Below the pieces are notes generated by a model. It saw only the letters and a list, made by a program, of their open reading frames with translations. It did no database searches and had not been told where the DNA came from. Below are positions 43,909 to 56,716 of a DNA stretch of 64,000 nt, in pieces (position 1 is the first letter of the stretch; each line of letters opens with the position of its first letter). The stretch is from Rhexocercosporidium sp. MPI-PUGE-AT-0058 (Eukaryota; Ascomycota; Leotiomycetes; Helotiales): assembly GCA_020746875.1 (NCBI GenBank), contig JAGTJL010000003.1, forward strand, positions 2,108,001 through 2,172,000. Reading direction: 5' to 3'. The position numbers were made by a program, and so were the translations under genes.

Positions 43909-46900
43909 ATGGCTGGCGACATGTTTGGCCAGAACTCCCTCCCCAGAGCAGCAGCTCCTTCGAATACCAGTGGCCAGTCCTCGCCTGAACCCTTCGATGG
44001 AGACGACGATGCGAGTTCGGCGGCGCAATGGCAGTCGCAAGACCAGACGTCCCCCAACCCAACATCGCAACCCATGCGCAACACTGCACCTCTTCAGAAG
44101 CGCAGGAGAGTAACGCGCGCTTGTGATGAGTGTAGGAGGAAGGTATGCGACTCATTCATACAGTATCCAAAGGTGGAGTTGGATCGCATTGGGCAACTCG
44201 CTAATCTAACTCGCAGAAAATTAAATGTGATGGGAAGCAGCCATGCACCCATTGTACTGTCTATAGCTATGGTACGTGTCGCATGTCAACTCTCCATCGT
44301 ATCTTGACTAAGGCTCGGCAGATTGTACATATGATCAACCTTCAAACAGACGTAGAAACCCCGCGCCGCAATATATCGAAGCATTGGAGACCCGTCTGCA
44401 ACGTGCAGAGGCATTACTGAGAACGGCCCTACCGAACGTTGATTTGAACGATCCGAACATTGATGCTCTGATCCAGCAGCGGAGTCGAGGTGGGACTGGA
44501 AAACAACCCATGGGAAAATCTGGAAATGTTTCGGATGAGTCAGAACATGATGCGCAGCTACGCTCAATGATAGAGTCCACCGGACAACTCGACCTGGACG
44601 AAAGTGGACATTGGGACTTCCACGGTGGTTCATCTGGGACGGTATTCGTACGACGAATGCGCGAACAGTTTGGTGGCCTTCTAGGAAACAGTGAACAGAG
44701 TGGTCCGTTGTTCCCACGGATGCCCCGGCCAAGTGGTATTCCCAATTTTGAGTCTCCTCGGTCCATGAATGACAGCCCCATGGAGAGTGGTCTAGCCAAC
44801 ACGATAGATCTCCCCAGCCGCCAAACTGCAAGGGCATTATGTGAAGACTCACTCAACTGCGCATGTGCCCTGCTACGCTTCGTTCATCAGCCGAGTTTCT
44901 ATGAAATGTTTGACAGGATGTACGATGTTTCCCCAGAAAACTTTGAGGATGCTGAGAACCGGTTTTTGCCACTGCTATACACCGTCCTTGCCCTGGGATG
45001 TATGTTTCACGCTGAACCAGGCCAAGATCCAACTGAAGCAGACCAGCATACCTACATGTCTGGAATTGATGAAGGGTGAGTTCTGTTTTTTACGTTATCA
45101 AAATTTGCAGTTTTCTGGAGACACCATGCGTTTGGGCGAAATAAGTATGGATCTGTCAAAAGATTTTGATTGTGCGGCAATGTCGAAATCCAGGTTCTAC
45201 TTTGTCTCTCTTGCTGCTTCCTTACTAAAAACTAACTTTTTCCGTAGATTAAAGTATTTCCGAGCAGCCAGGAACATGATCGACATTACTGATTGCCGGG
45301 ATATCACATCATTACAGGCAGTTATTTTCATGACTCTCTTCCTGCAGTCATCGTCAAATTTAAGCACCTGCTACTCGTACATCGGAGTTGCATTGAGATC
45401 CGGGTTGCGTATGGGAATTCACCGAAGTGTCGCCGGCAATTTCAACCCTATTGAGCGTGAAACGAGGCGTAGAGTCTTCTGGGTCATCCGGAAAATGGAT
45501 ACATACGTTTCGGCATTATTAGGATTCCCTCAGATGCTAAGTTATGATGATATTGATCAGGAGCTACCCATTGAGGTAGATGATGAGTATATCACTAAAG
45601 ACGGTGTAATGGCGATGCCATCAGGGACGAGTTCGCTACTGTTTGCTGCTTCTAACGCCCATACCCGACTGATGTCTACTTTGGCAAAAGTCATCAAGTA
45701 TATCTACCCGACCAAAGGCCTGGAACAGTCTCTGCAAGGGAGCACAAAGTCTTCCTATGTCATCAGCCACGCCAAAATCAGAGAAATCGAGCGTGACCTC
45801 GCCGATTGGCTGGACAAGTTGCCCATGGCGCTGCGACCAGGAGGGGAGGGTTCGGCAGAGGTGCTTCGGTAAGTTTCATTGCCATTTCAAGAGACTGGAG
45901 TCTATACTGACAGTTTCCTCCAGCGTACAGCAGCTTTTGCGATTATCGTATGCTCACGTGCAAATGATGTTGTATCGACCGTTCCTGCACTATGTGTCAG
46001 AAAAGGGTTGCGCTGGTAGGACGATTGACGAGAGATCGTACGCATGTGCCGCTGCCTGTGTTAGTGTTTCGCGAAACATTGTTCATATCACCGCCGAGAT
46101 GAAGAAGAGAGGCCTACTGGTTGGTGCCTATTGGTTTACGGTTAGTAATCTCCCTATCCTTTGCAATGAGACTCTATCCGAATCTGCATTTACTCCTTAG
46201 ATATTGGTGCAAGGCGAGGTACTAACCTTCACAGATGTATACTACGTTTTTCGCGATTCTATCTCTTGTATACTTCGTTCTCGAGAATCCTGACAAGGCA
46301 GGGTCTGCAGAGATTCTCGCAGATGCGAATAATGGAAATGATGCTCTTAATGGCCTTGCCAAGAGGAGTCAAGCAGCTGATAGATGTTCCATAGCATTGA
46401 GGGTAATTCCACCTCTTAAATACTGGATGAGTTCTCACTAACGAATATCAGGGACTTTTTGAACAGTTACCGGAGAGACTGAAGGAGGGACGTTCCATGG
46501 CCGCCAATGTGCAGAAGAAGAAGCGTTCAGCTCCTGCCCCTTTGCCAAACCCCACAGGACTTCGCAACGTACATCTTTCTCGAGACCCTCCGGAGCCTGT
46601 AATGGGCATTTCGAGGGCAACGACATTCCCTATGCAAGCCGCCCCAGCTCAAAACAGCAACTTCCCGAGAACCTCCCTGGACAGCAACCGCTTCCAGTCA
46701 AACCCAAATCTCAGACACAGCTACCACGAGTTCATGTCCCCGTCAGCGGACATGTCTCCAATCGGTACCCCCGATTCCAGTTCGACCGGTAGTATGCAAC
46801 CACAATACTCGCTCCCACCGCAATTTGGAGTCAACACCGGAGTTCCAGACCTTGGTGCAATGATGTTCCCCTCCAACGACCCCTTCGCTTACCCAAACCA

Positions 46901-47237
46901 GCCTATGATGGAGTTCGAAAATATCAAGCAAGAGAACATAATGATGAGCAATTCCCAAGTGCCCCCAATCTACCTTCCCAACGGCGGCCCTGGACAAGAA
47001 TACGATGATCTCCAGGGTCAGCTCTTCGGTCCCTTACCACCATATCTATCGCAAGCACAGACGCATTATGACATTCAGGATCCAATGGGCGCTGGGAATA
47101 TGATGGGTGGTGGAGGAGGGCAAGAAATGAATTATCACGCTGGCGTGATGCCAAATGACGACATGAATTTTGAGGGTATTTTTTCTGGCGATGGAGAGGA
47201 TTGGAGTAACATGATGGCAGATCAGAGATACCGATAG
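43909..47237 (+). CDS. Zn2Cys6 transcription factor, COL-26/BglR-like
   Basis: 944 residues from seven exons: 43909-44142, 44217-44271, 44322-45075, 45248-45868, 45924-46140, 46235-46402 and 46452-47237. The zinc cluster spans three exons: RRRVTRACDECRRKK, IKCDGKQPCTHCTVYSY, DCTYDQPSNRRRN. A coiled-coil linker follows (QYIEALETRLQRAEALLRTA). The fungal_trans domain lies around residues 280-560, with SGLRMGIHRSVAGNFNPIER and YDDIDQELPIEVDDEYI. The tail is Pro/Gln/Gly/Met-rich and could activate transcription. The cluster and linker resemble the COL-26/BglR regulators of starch and cellulose response and glucose sensing. This is from memory of the family and needs a search. The start at MAGDMFGQ is the first ATG in the frame. 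The intron at 45076-45247 (172 nt) is the longest. Confidence 0.88.
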
Positions 47238-47693
47238 GTGGGAGGGTGGTTCTGAAGGAGGCAGGCAGGCGCTTATGGGTTTGGAATGTTTGATTTTTTA
47301 ATGTGACCATGATTTTATGATGTATATAGTAATGCTAGACGTGCTTGTGAATTCTTCCGATGCGAACGAGCCTTGAATCTAGCTAGGACATGTTAGTTAG
47401 AGCGTACATACATACCTTCGATCGTTAATAGACTTGATATCCCTCATGATTTTGACTTCACAACATTTTTGAACTTTAGCAGATTCACTTTCACAAAAGA
47501 ATATTATAAGGCCGCGATTCACGTCCTTGGTTTGAGAAGGCTGAAGAAAGTCGCGTGAAGTCTTGGCATCATCTAGCGTCAATTGGTCTCGAGGCTGCAA
47601 TCCAGACAAAGCTCGGGGCCTGGAGCTCCCACCAACCCCACGACATCAACTCGAACAGCATCAACACCTCCCTTCCACAACATTTCGCCCACG
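47238..47693. other. Intergenic, tandem genes
   Basis: The 3' flank of the regulator and the CSN1 promoter. Nothing else seen. Confidence 0.5.
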
Positions 47694-49448
47694 ATGTACA
47701 GTCTATCGAGCCCGCACCAGCTGGCGCCAGCTTCTCCTACCCAGAGCCGCGCCAAAAAGAATATCGTTGTGCATGGTATGGACAAACCCCCACCCGAAGC
47801 TCTGCTTTCTTGCCCGCCCGCATCTAACAAGTTGCTACAGAACAACCTAAGTTTGACCTGGAATCTTATTTGGCGAATTACAAGGGTAAGATTTACTACT
47901 TCCCTTTCAGGATATTGCGAATGTCAAAGAAGAGAAGAGGAGAAGGATGCTGACTGGGGATTGCAATGGAATAGGTCGAACACGGCTAGAGCGCCTCCTC
48001 CTCATCGGTGTCTGCTCCTCCGTCCTAGGCGTCGAAGCACTCAAGCTCGCAGTCCGGGAGGCGAAGCAAGGAAAGGATATCAAACGCTACCTGGAAGCTC
48101 AGAACCACCTCGAGACTATCGGACCGATTGAGAGTGAAGCCCAGAGAGACCTGGCGTGGATGGACAAGACGGAACGACAGAACCAGGCGGAAAGTGCACG
48201 TCTCGAGGCTGAGTTGAAGGGATATAAGAATAACCTTATTAAGGAGAGCATTCGGGTACGCTATGCTGTGTTGTTATGTTGTCTTGTTTCTATGGGAGGG
48301 GATTTTGACGCTGACTACTATCTGTTTTGCTAGATGGGAAATGAGGATCTGGGAAAACACTACCAGGCTATTGGTGATCTTGCAAAGGCTGCCGATGCAT
48401 ACGGTCGTATGAGACAGGACGTCAGTATGAACAAGCATATCATAGACGTCAGTCGCCATCTCATCGAAGTCGGTATCGAGCAGAAGAATTGGATTGCCGT
48501 CTCGTCCAACGTCCAGAAGATCAAGAGCGTCATGGGCGTCTCCGACGAGGACAAGGTATTACAACCATACCTCTGCGCCGCTGAAGGATTAGCCCGGATG
48601 GACGATGGAGATTACCACACCGCTGCCCTGCAATTCCTCAGCGCAGATGCCGGTATTGGACTCAGCTGCAACACGATGATCAGCCCAAACGACATTGCCA
48701 TCTACGGTGGTCTCTGCGCCCTCGCAACCATGGACCGCAACGAACTTCAGAGCAAGGTCCTGGAAAACTCTAACTTCCGAACGTACCTCGAGCTAGAACC
48801 TCACATCCGCCGCGCTATTTCCTTCTTCGTCAACAGTCGTTACTCCGCCTGTCTGACTGTTCTTGAGGCGTACCGCACGGATTACTGGTTGGATATCCAT
48901 CTCCAGAGACATGTTGACGATATCTACCAGCTTGTTCGCAGTAAGAGTATCGTGCAGTACTTCATCCCCTTTTCGTGCGTCACGCTCGATAGTCTGAACC
49001 AGGCTTTCGCTGCGCCGGGAAAGACTATTGATAAGGAGCTCGCTGCTATGATCACTCGTAAGGAACTTGATGCGCGAATCGATACACAGAATAGAGTGAG
49101 TCTTCGATCTTTATTTAAAAATCATGAAAGACTTTCAGTAAAGAAGACTTTGCTAATGACAAACAGCTCCTCACATCCGTACCCTCCGCGCCCCGCTCCG
49201 CCCTTCAAACCTCGACCCTCAAGACAGCCAACGAGTATGAGCGTGAAGCACGCCGCCGTATCCAGCACATGAACATCAACGGCGCTGATCTAGAGATCAA
49301 AGCCACCAAGCGCAACGGTATGGGCTCGGGTGGTCTGAGCTCAGGTGGCATGGATGATTTCTATGACGGTGGCTTTGGGGGCGGTGGAGGTGGAGGAGGG
49401 AGAGAGTTGCGATCTTCGGGTAGGGATAGAGATAGAGGGCTTGCTTGA
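47694..49448 (+). CDS. csn1: COP9 signalosome subunit 1
   Basis: A subunit of the COP9 signalosome, which removes Nedd8 from cullins and controls SCF ubiquitin ligases and development. 483 residues from exons 47694-47775, 47841-47885, 47975-48255, 48334-49095 and 49167-49448. The Rpn7-type helical repeat region (KFDLESYLANYKGRTRLERL; EDLGKHYQAIGDLAKAADAY; MNKHIIDVSRHLIEVGIEQK) leads into a PCI domain (SKSIVQYFIPFSCVTLDSLN; ELAAMITRKELDARIDTQNR). The short N-terminal exons and the KFDLESY start favour CSN1 over proteasomal Rpn7. The tail is Gly-rich and ends RELRSSGRDRDRGLA, a usual CSN1 feature in fungi. Confidence 0.9.
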
Positions 49449-50406
49449 TTGGTCTGCGTGATATGGGAATCGGGAGTAAAAGCGTGGTGGGCGAGATGAT
49501 TTAGATGACTTGGCATGATGAAGAAAATGATTGATGCATGCATATGAGATGAGGCGTTTGTGGGATGGGATGGAGCACCTGGACTAGGTGCATTTGAGAT
49601 TCTTTTGGGCGTGTTTGGAGCACTTTCAGCAGAAGCAGCTCTTTAGAAGTTTTCCACCGAAGTTCAATTTGCAGCAACATTGCTGGAGACCTGTCATGGG
49701 ATCTTAGGCGGGTGGGCGATGATGGATGGATGGGCATGAGCGGGTAATGTTAATGTAGTGAATACGTTACATCGCTCTCCTTGCGGGAAATAAGTCGAAT
49801 CGAAACGAAAGAAAATGAGTATGGATTTCTAAAGGCCCGTTTCCCTTCGTTGCTTACAGATTCGGTGGAAGTGTACTATATATATAGTGAGTAGCCTTGA
49901 TTTTCCCTTGTACTGTTTTGACCATATGAGCGAGCATTAGCAAGTCGCCCTTGTAACAATATAGGTTGGTAGATACCGAGTGGTATATTCTCTTTCGCAA
50001 CCCAAATACCTCAAGTTGCCAGCCATATGTGGTAGGGAGCTCCCTGAGCTCTTTCTTCATTGTCTTCTCTCTCCACTCGTAGCTTCCCCCCTGCCTTGCG
50101 TGTCGTATGATAATAATATCTGCTCTGGCTCGTACTTTCCTTGTGTACTGGTTTCGTATATGGATGGGGCAAGTTAATTTCGAAGGGCTACGTGTCTATT
50201 TGTGGTTTTATTCTCGCTCTTGTAATCGTCCCCTGAATTATTCTCTGCGTTCCTCTCTCTTCTGCTTTCGTCTCCTCTCCTCTCCTCTCCTCTCCTCTCT
50301 GAGCCTAGGGGTTCCGCGATAAGCAGCTCCATTATCGCTGACTTTCATCGTTGATTTCAAGATTCAATACATCAATGAGAGACACTCCCTAGCTCAAGAC
50401 GGGAAG
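49449..50406. other. Intergenic, tandem genes
   Basis: Nearly 1 kb. A (TCTCC)n repeat at 50271-50300 lies in the presumed leader of the membrane-protein gene. Short frames here have no family resemblance. Confidence 0.5.
50271..50300. repeat. TCTCC pentamer repeat
   Basis: About six tctcc units, about 105 bp upstream of the membrane-protein start codon. Confidence 0.85.
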
Positions 50407-52778
50407 ATGGCGAGAGCTGGAGCTATTATTTGCTTCGGCTTCGGCTTCCTCCTTTGGGCCTTTTTGATTTGCAATGTTGGATTGGTTGAGGGGTATAATG
50501 TCGATACTTGTTGCAATTTGGCGAAGGCGGAAGGGGCTTTTGTTGGGGTTGTGAGTCTGCTTTTCATCTACTTGCAGATCATTCCACCGTCACTCTTCAC
50601 CAGAGAATATGGAGCAATAACTTACGTATCTCTCTTCAAACAGGTTCCCGACAATCAGACATGCGGCCAGACGTACGAACCAGGCCTCCCACCAGCCGAA
50701 CCCCTCTTCATCTCCTATTCATTCTGTAGCACACGCTGCAGTGGGATCCAATTATCCAATGTCACAAAAGTCAACGAGTGGATTGCTCCCATCGCACAGT
50801 TCATCATGCCCTCCATCATATTCAGCATGAGCATACCACGCCGCATGAAAATCGACTTCGCGACTTTGTTTGAATACCAGTGGCCCAAGACCTTGACAAG
50901 ATTCAAATGGCTCAACAGCTTCGTACAACTGTCTGTGAGCTTGTTGTGCTTCATGATTATCCTCGTACCCGTGGCTATCGATACGATTATATGGATTGCG
51001 GTTATTATTGTGGGAGCGGGGAACATGCTGGTAGGAGGCCTTTATGAAGCACATCTTGATTATCGGATCGTGGATTATGTGAGAGATCTGGATCATGGTA
51101 CCGATGAAGGGAAGCTGAGGATGAAAAGAGAGCTGCTAGTTACGGTGACCTCTGGCAATCTGCTACTGGAGAATGGTAATCCTCAAGTGTCGATTCCGAA
51201 GAGTATCACGATTCCTGGTCTTGACACAGTAGAAGGCGACCAGAGTAGCAGGTTTCGGTTGCTGAACTTGCTAGGGTCTCAGAGTAGCTTTGGGGGTACT
51301 GTTGGCAGTCCTGTGTTGTTCTACCTCGCGCCGTTCATTTATACCATTATTGACCTCTTGCATAAGCCTAGTGACGAGGATGCAGCTATATCGCTGTCTT
51401 TCGGCATCGAGTTAATGGTATGTTCTGTCCTTCCATGGCAACAGAGTACCCTAGGGCAAGCTGAGAGCTAACCTGGGAAGATTATCGTCCACGTAGCAAT
51501 CATCAGTGGATGTCTCCTAGCCAGCAACAACCCGAATACCGCTGCAGGAATTGTTGGGACCGATCGAGGATGGGGATACAGACAACAATGCTTGGAAACT
51601 GCTCATTCATTCCACTTTCGTGGACGACCCAAAAACCTTACTCGGTCGACCTCTAAGTGGACATGGAGTCGATTCAACCACACTGTACTAGGTTGGAGTA
51701 ATGTCTATGAGACGGAATTTCAACCTGTTTCTCTTTGGAGTAGGGGTACTAACAAGATGAAATGGATCAAGCGGACGAGCGCTTGGCGTGAAGATGAAGC
51801 ATTTCGGGAGCTGATGAAGTTCACCTGGAGTGGTTGGATATTCAAGGTCTTCGTCCCGGTATTCTTCCTCGTGCTGGTGCCTCCCGCGACGGGCGGTACA
51901 GTTGCTTACATGACTCCACCTCCTGGAGTTGGCTGCAGGTCTTCAAGTATTGTCATCTATGGATGTTGCCAGATATGCAGCGCAGTTCTGGCTTTGATCC
52001 GCTGTGCACTGGAAGACGATGACCGAGGGATATTCCTGCAGTATCTCTTCACAGGTTGGCGATACTGGGCATTATCCTCTTTCTTCTGGTTCGGATCGTT
52101 AGTTGGAGCCGTCGGGTATGTCCTTTCTTCTCCTAAATCCTCCATGATCTGGGATCTGGGATGGGATTCTTTGTTCTGATCCTAAGACAATGAAAAATGA
52201 TACATACTGACTCCTTGATAAGTGGTATGCTTATGCAAATCATCGGTGTCTTCAGGAACTGTATTTGTCGTGCCCATGCCGCCTCTTGGTGGAACATCAA
52301 CAAAGTCAACCCTGGCATCAACATGGCAACCGACACCCAAGAAGCCCGTAATTCATCTTTCTGGTGGATGTGGATGGGTGCTGTTTCTACTGTCTTCATG
52401 GTCGTTGTTTGCTACATAGGATGGTGGTATCAACGTCTAGTCAAGCGTCGTTTCGAGTTTGCCGTCGAGGAGATGTACATTCCACCTTCCATCGATGGTC
52501 TCGCGGTTGGAAGATCTGGTTCGGACAGGGCAGATTCGCCATTTGGTAGTCATGACGATGCGGAACCTTTGCTCGGTACGGATGAGGAGACATTGCAGGG
52601 ACTTGAACCAGCGAGATTGAGTTCTAGGGGCAAGGGACAGGTTTGGAATTCGCTGATGAATGCTTCGAGTAGTAGTTTGCCGTTGATTAGAGTTTCTGTG
52701 GATGAGGCAGATGACGCGGAAAGGGGTGATGGGGATGCGTATAGGATGAGTCCGTTGCAGAGCCCGAAGACCACTTAG
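50407..52778 (+). CDS. Multi-pass membrane protein of unknown function
   Basis: I do not recognise this family. The model is 50407-50550, 50644-51417, 51481-52115 and 52223-52778, 702 residues. There is an N-terminal signal-anchor (AIICFGFGFLLWAFLICNVG). A Cys-containing luminal or extracellular segment follows (VPDNQTCGQTYEPGLPPAEP, CSTRCSG). At least six further hydrophobic helices are visible, among them NSFVQLSVSLLCFMIILVPV and IIWIAVIIVGAGNMLVGGL, then others near IIVHVAIISGCLL, FKVFVPVFFLVLVPP and FMVVVCYIGWWY. The soluble tail is acidic and Ser-rich (EEMYIPPSIDGLAVGRSGSD). The first intron (50551-50643) is 93 nt with GTGAGT and CAG, stop-free and in frame, so an unspliced 733-residue form is possible. 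Conserved cysteines and repeated helices suggest a transporter or sensor, but nothing assigns one. Confidence 0.75.
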
Positions 52779-52861
52779 GGGATAGGAAGAGATGTAATTA
52801 CAAGGTATTGATAATGAAACAGTTTGTTTATGATGGAATTTATAAGCGATAATGAGTACTA

Positions 52862-55800
52862 CTACTTATAACCCACCCGTCTCTGCTTCCCACTCCTAGC
52901 CGCCTCCCCAATCTCCTCAAAAGAATCCTCAAGATCAACATGTACCCTTAACTCCTTCTCCCCCATAACCCTCCACGTCCCCTCAACTCCTCATAACTCA
53001 CTCCCAACCCCTCCTCACCCTCCCCACCACCACCCAGTTCCTGAAACCCAAGAACATACAGCTCCTTCGCCCACGGACAAGCCCTCAACCCTCTAAACCA
53101 AACATCCTTCGCCCTCCTCCTCATCTCCCCACTATCTCCACCGCCAGACAAACAGAACAACAAGTAGAGTTTCCACAGCCCAGCCGACGCTTTACAGCTC
53201 GGTGCAGCGAGGGCATGTTCGAAGGCCGCGCGCACGGAATGCACGGTCCCGTTCTCGAGCTCGTATCTTATACCGAAGAGGCGGGAGGAGAGGCAGTCGT
53301 TCTCTGGGGTGAGGATGGAGGTCTGCAGGAGGGTTCGGACGCGGTTGGAGATTTTGAGGTGCGTTTCTGTGTGGGCGTAGAGGTGCAGGAGGGGGGTTGA
53401 GGTGGGTGTGTGGGTGAGGAGGAGGGTGAGGGTGGAGCGCAGGAGGGAGGGGCGGTGGGGACCGTGGGCTGTGTGGTGGGTTAGGAGGCGGGTTTGGGAT
53501 TGTGCGAGGATGGAGAGGGGTGTGTATAGTTGGGTTCTGGTTTGCGTGGGGCGAGAGAGGAGGGTCGTGGTGTATGTGTGGTAGATTTCTAGGGCGGGGA
53601 GGATGGAGCCTTGGAGCGGGGATTGGGGCTCGTTGGTTGGTGGGGAGGTCAGGTAGGTTAGGAGTGCAAGGCCTGTGGGCGTTTGTTAGTAGTGTATTGT
53701 GTTTTGCTTGTTTTGTTTACCGATGGAGAGGAGGAGAAAAGGGGCTCGCTACAGTAAGCGAGTGAGTGGGAACTTACATTCCGTGTATAACACCGCACGG
53801 CCGAATTCGCCTGCCGACGAGAGATAATCGCGTGTTGATGTGAGGTGCTGCCTTGCTCTCAATAGGATGGTGGGGGTGAGCGTGATAGTTGGGTCTGGTT
53901 TGCCGTCTGCGATTGAGAGGAGGTGGTGGAGGGCTGTGGTGTTGTCGGTTGCTTCTAGAGTGAGCCAGGCCCAGTTGCGCCAGAGGATTATGGCGTCGTT
54001 AGGTTGGTCCTGCTCTTTGTCGCTTTTGCATAGACCGGATGAGGAGCTGGAGCTCATAGTCAGCGCGGCGGAGAACACACCATTCGCGATATCTGTGTTG
54101 CCGCGCGACCATTCGATCATAGCGTATGCGTTGTACAGGCGGAGGCTGGAGGGATTTTGTTTTAAGAGACCTTTGGCAATCTTTTTGATGGTTGCGGGTG
54201 AGTGTTGGTATGAGAATGCAAGATAGTACTCTGCCAGGTCTTCTGTGAAGTGTGCTTGGATGAGTTGTTTGAGTGTATTGAGGATCCAGGTAGTGGATGC
54301 AGGGCCGTTGTCTCCTGCGTAGCGAGCTTCGAAGATAGATTGCTGGGATGGTGGGCTGCCGAAATAATCTAGGGGATGAGTTAGTACAGAATAATGGTTG
54401 GGTGTGAAAAGGTGAGGTATTGGGAAGTGTGCGTACCATTTCCTGCCAGTGTCTTCCCGAAAAGAAGCTCAGGTGTGGCCACGCAGTTAGGGAAAGGGTT
54501 GTGCAAGTAAGATGGAGGGCCACTGAGTGAATCGTCGTTGCGAATTTTAGAAAAGTATTCATTCTTGATCCAGGCTGCATCGCATTCGAGCAACTCATCT
54601 CGCACGAAAGGGTCGTAGGCCCAGTTCTGAGAAGTTTCTGAATCGAGTGAAGCTAATCGCGGCAAACGGCAGAAGAGCAGGAATGCATCGACGCAGGACC
54701 TACGAAGTCCTTCCGAACCAGGTGGCAGCTGGATCAGGAAATCTTCAATGTCGGAGAACATGATGACGCGGTAGGGATCATCCTCGACCACTTCATCCAA
54801 GGTTCGCGCTGGAACTTGTGAGCACTTCATTCGCATCCGCTCGGCTGCGGTCCAAGTCCTGAAGATATCTGCATTGTTGAGAGAATCGTCTACCTCGTCC
54901 GTCAGAGTGTCAGGGATCTGTAAACTTATCAGCCATTTGTCTTCTTCGCTCCACCAAGTGACTTGCCTCGATATCGCTGCTATTGGCTACATAGTGATTC
55001 CATCCTAGAGAGCCAGCCTCACCAATCCGAGAAATCTCACTTTCCCAGAAGTCCTTGAATGATTCCATCAATACCTCCTTCTTTATTAGGTCTTCGGGAG
55101 CGACAAAATTTAATTCGAGGAGACCTTGCCATATCGCAAGAGCTAGTTCTGTATATCCGGCTTCTCGGATGAAAAGTGTGAGCCTGAGCATGACATAGAT
55201 AAGCTGCTGGTATAACGCATCGCGGGCAACTTCTGTGGAAGTTTCAATTGTTCCCAATAAGAGTCGAATTTTCTTGAGGTACACCCCTCTTACTTCATCA
55301 TACCTGAATGTGGCAAATGTGGACTGTTTGAAGTTCAAATAACTTGTCCAGAGCAGGACGCTGTCAATGTTGTCTTTGGAAATCTGCTCCCAACGATCTG
55401 CCTGGGCCTTAACATCCCATATCTTGGTCCCCTCGGCCATCAAGCCTAGAAGGAGCCGCTCCCTGTCTTCTAAAGATTGCGCCTTCTCCAAAGCCTTCTC
55501 ATACATGTGGATCTTGATATCTGCTGTGCTTCTGATCTCGGCACTTGTGAATCGACGACGGTCATCACCCGCTTTCATCAGGATATCTTGGTGATCTATC
55601 AATTCCAGCCATGCCGTGATATCTTGTGGGAAATGATCAACTTTCCGGGACAGTTCGACATTCCTTTGCCGGATGGAAGAGTCAATCTTGATAACTCGAC
55701 CAGCACCGGAGCCAGAAGAATCACTTTCAGTCGCATACTGAAGATCTTCATCTAAAGGTTGACCGTTATCCTTTGGTTTTCCATATATGGAACGATAGTC

Positions 55801-56418
55801 TCTTTTCTCTCCATCATCTGAGCTCTCACCCCCAACACTCTGCTTGCGTTTCCTTCCTCGTGGTACTTGAAGAGGGACAAAATCCGAACCCTGATTTGTA
55901 GAAGTTTCTGCCAGCACCTCTGGTCGTATCTTCAGAAGCCTTGGTCGCTCTCTTTCGATCCTAGAGAAGACATACTTTTCCCTCGACCTTGGAATCCTCC
56001 AATCGCTCAACACAACCCCTTTGTCTTCGCCTTGGTTTCGGTCAATCCTCACATCCAAAGAGGCACCCAGAACAAAGCCAGCACCATATCGATAGAAAGG
56101 TGGAACACTGTACCGATGAACACTTCCATAAACAAGATTCTTCACATCTCCTTTTTTGTCAATAACGAAGATTTCCGAGGTGGTATTTGGTGAGGTATGT
56201 GTAGGTTCCGCCTCAACTTGTGCAGGAATTCTCTCCTTGCTCCTGGATCGGTGTCTCTTTTGATGCCGTTTTTTCTCTCCCTTCCTATCACTACCATGGG
56301 ACTTGTGTTTAACATCTGTCCTGGATTCTATTTTTGGCTTCTCGGGTTCTGGAGTAGGCGCGGCAGGTTTTGGTTTGAAAGAGCCGAATTTCGGAATGTT
56401 GGCCTTGGGTGCCGACAT
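52862..56418 (-). CDS. nrde2: NRDE-2 family nuclear RNA-silencing/exosome cofactor
   Basis: Conserved nuclear protein that works with Mtr4 and RNA surveillance and supports small-RNA heterochromatin in other organisms. Exons 56418-54967, 54917-54437, 54368-53778 and 53672 down. The N terminus is Arg/Lys-rich (KKRHQKRHRSRSKER). HAT/TPR-like helical repeats follow (VDHFPQDITAWLELIDHQDI; DNIDSVLLWTSYLNFKQSTF; ARTLDEVVEDDPYRVIMFSD). The first intron (54918-54966) has a GC donor (GCAAGT), needed to keep the frame. The main frame stops at 52948 after 1082 residues. The other frame continues with a family-like C terminus (EKELRVHVDLEDSFEEIGEA) to a stop at 52862, implying one missing base near 52979-52982. 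The exon 4 half is rich in short C-ending codons. Confidence 0.87.
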
Positions 56419-56716
56419 GATGAGAGCCCCAGACCGAATGAGTACTATAACATTGCTGTGAGATGCTTTATTCTGTCGCTTGATGCATGCGTCGCATGTA
56501 AGATGTGGAGCAAACTCTGGACTTTTAAATGAGGATATATTGATAATCACGTGTGTCGCGTTGGCTTCAGCCTCGCGCTAAGCTAGCGTCAACTCCACAT
56601 CAAAGTTGATCCGAGCCGAGAAAAAAGTGAGGGACGATAATTTTCGATAAGGAAGACGAGGACGCCAGGATTTTGCACAATCTGAGTTCCTAAGGTCGCA
56701 GACGGAGAAATTTACA
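56419..56716. promoter_or_regulatory. Divergent promoter, NRDE-2 / UTP10
   Basis: 298 bp between the two start codons must hold both promoters. No clear named site is identified. Confidence 0.6.

Noticed and set aside
45076..45247. Possible extra exon inside the longest intron of the 944-residue regulator
   Set aside because: Direct joining of exons 3 and 4 (GIDEG then LKYFRAARN) gives continuous family sequence.
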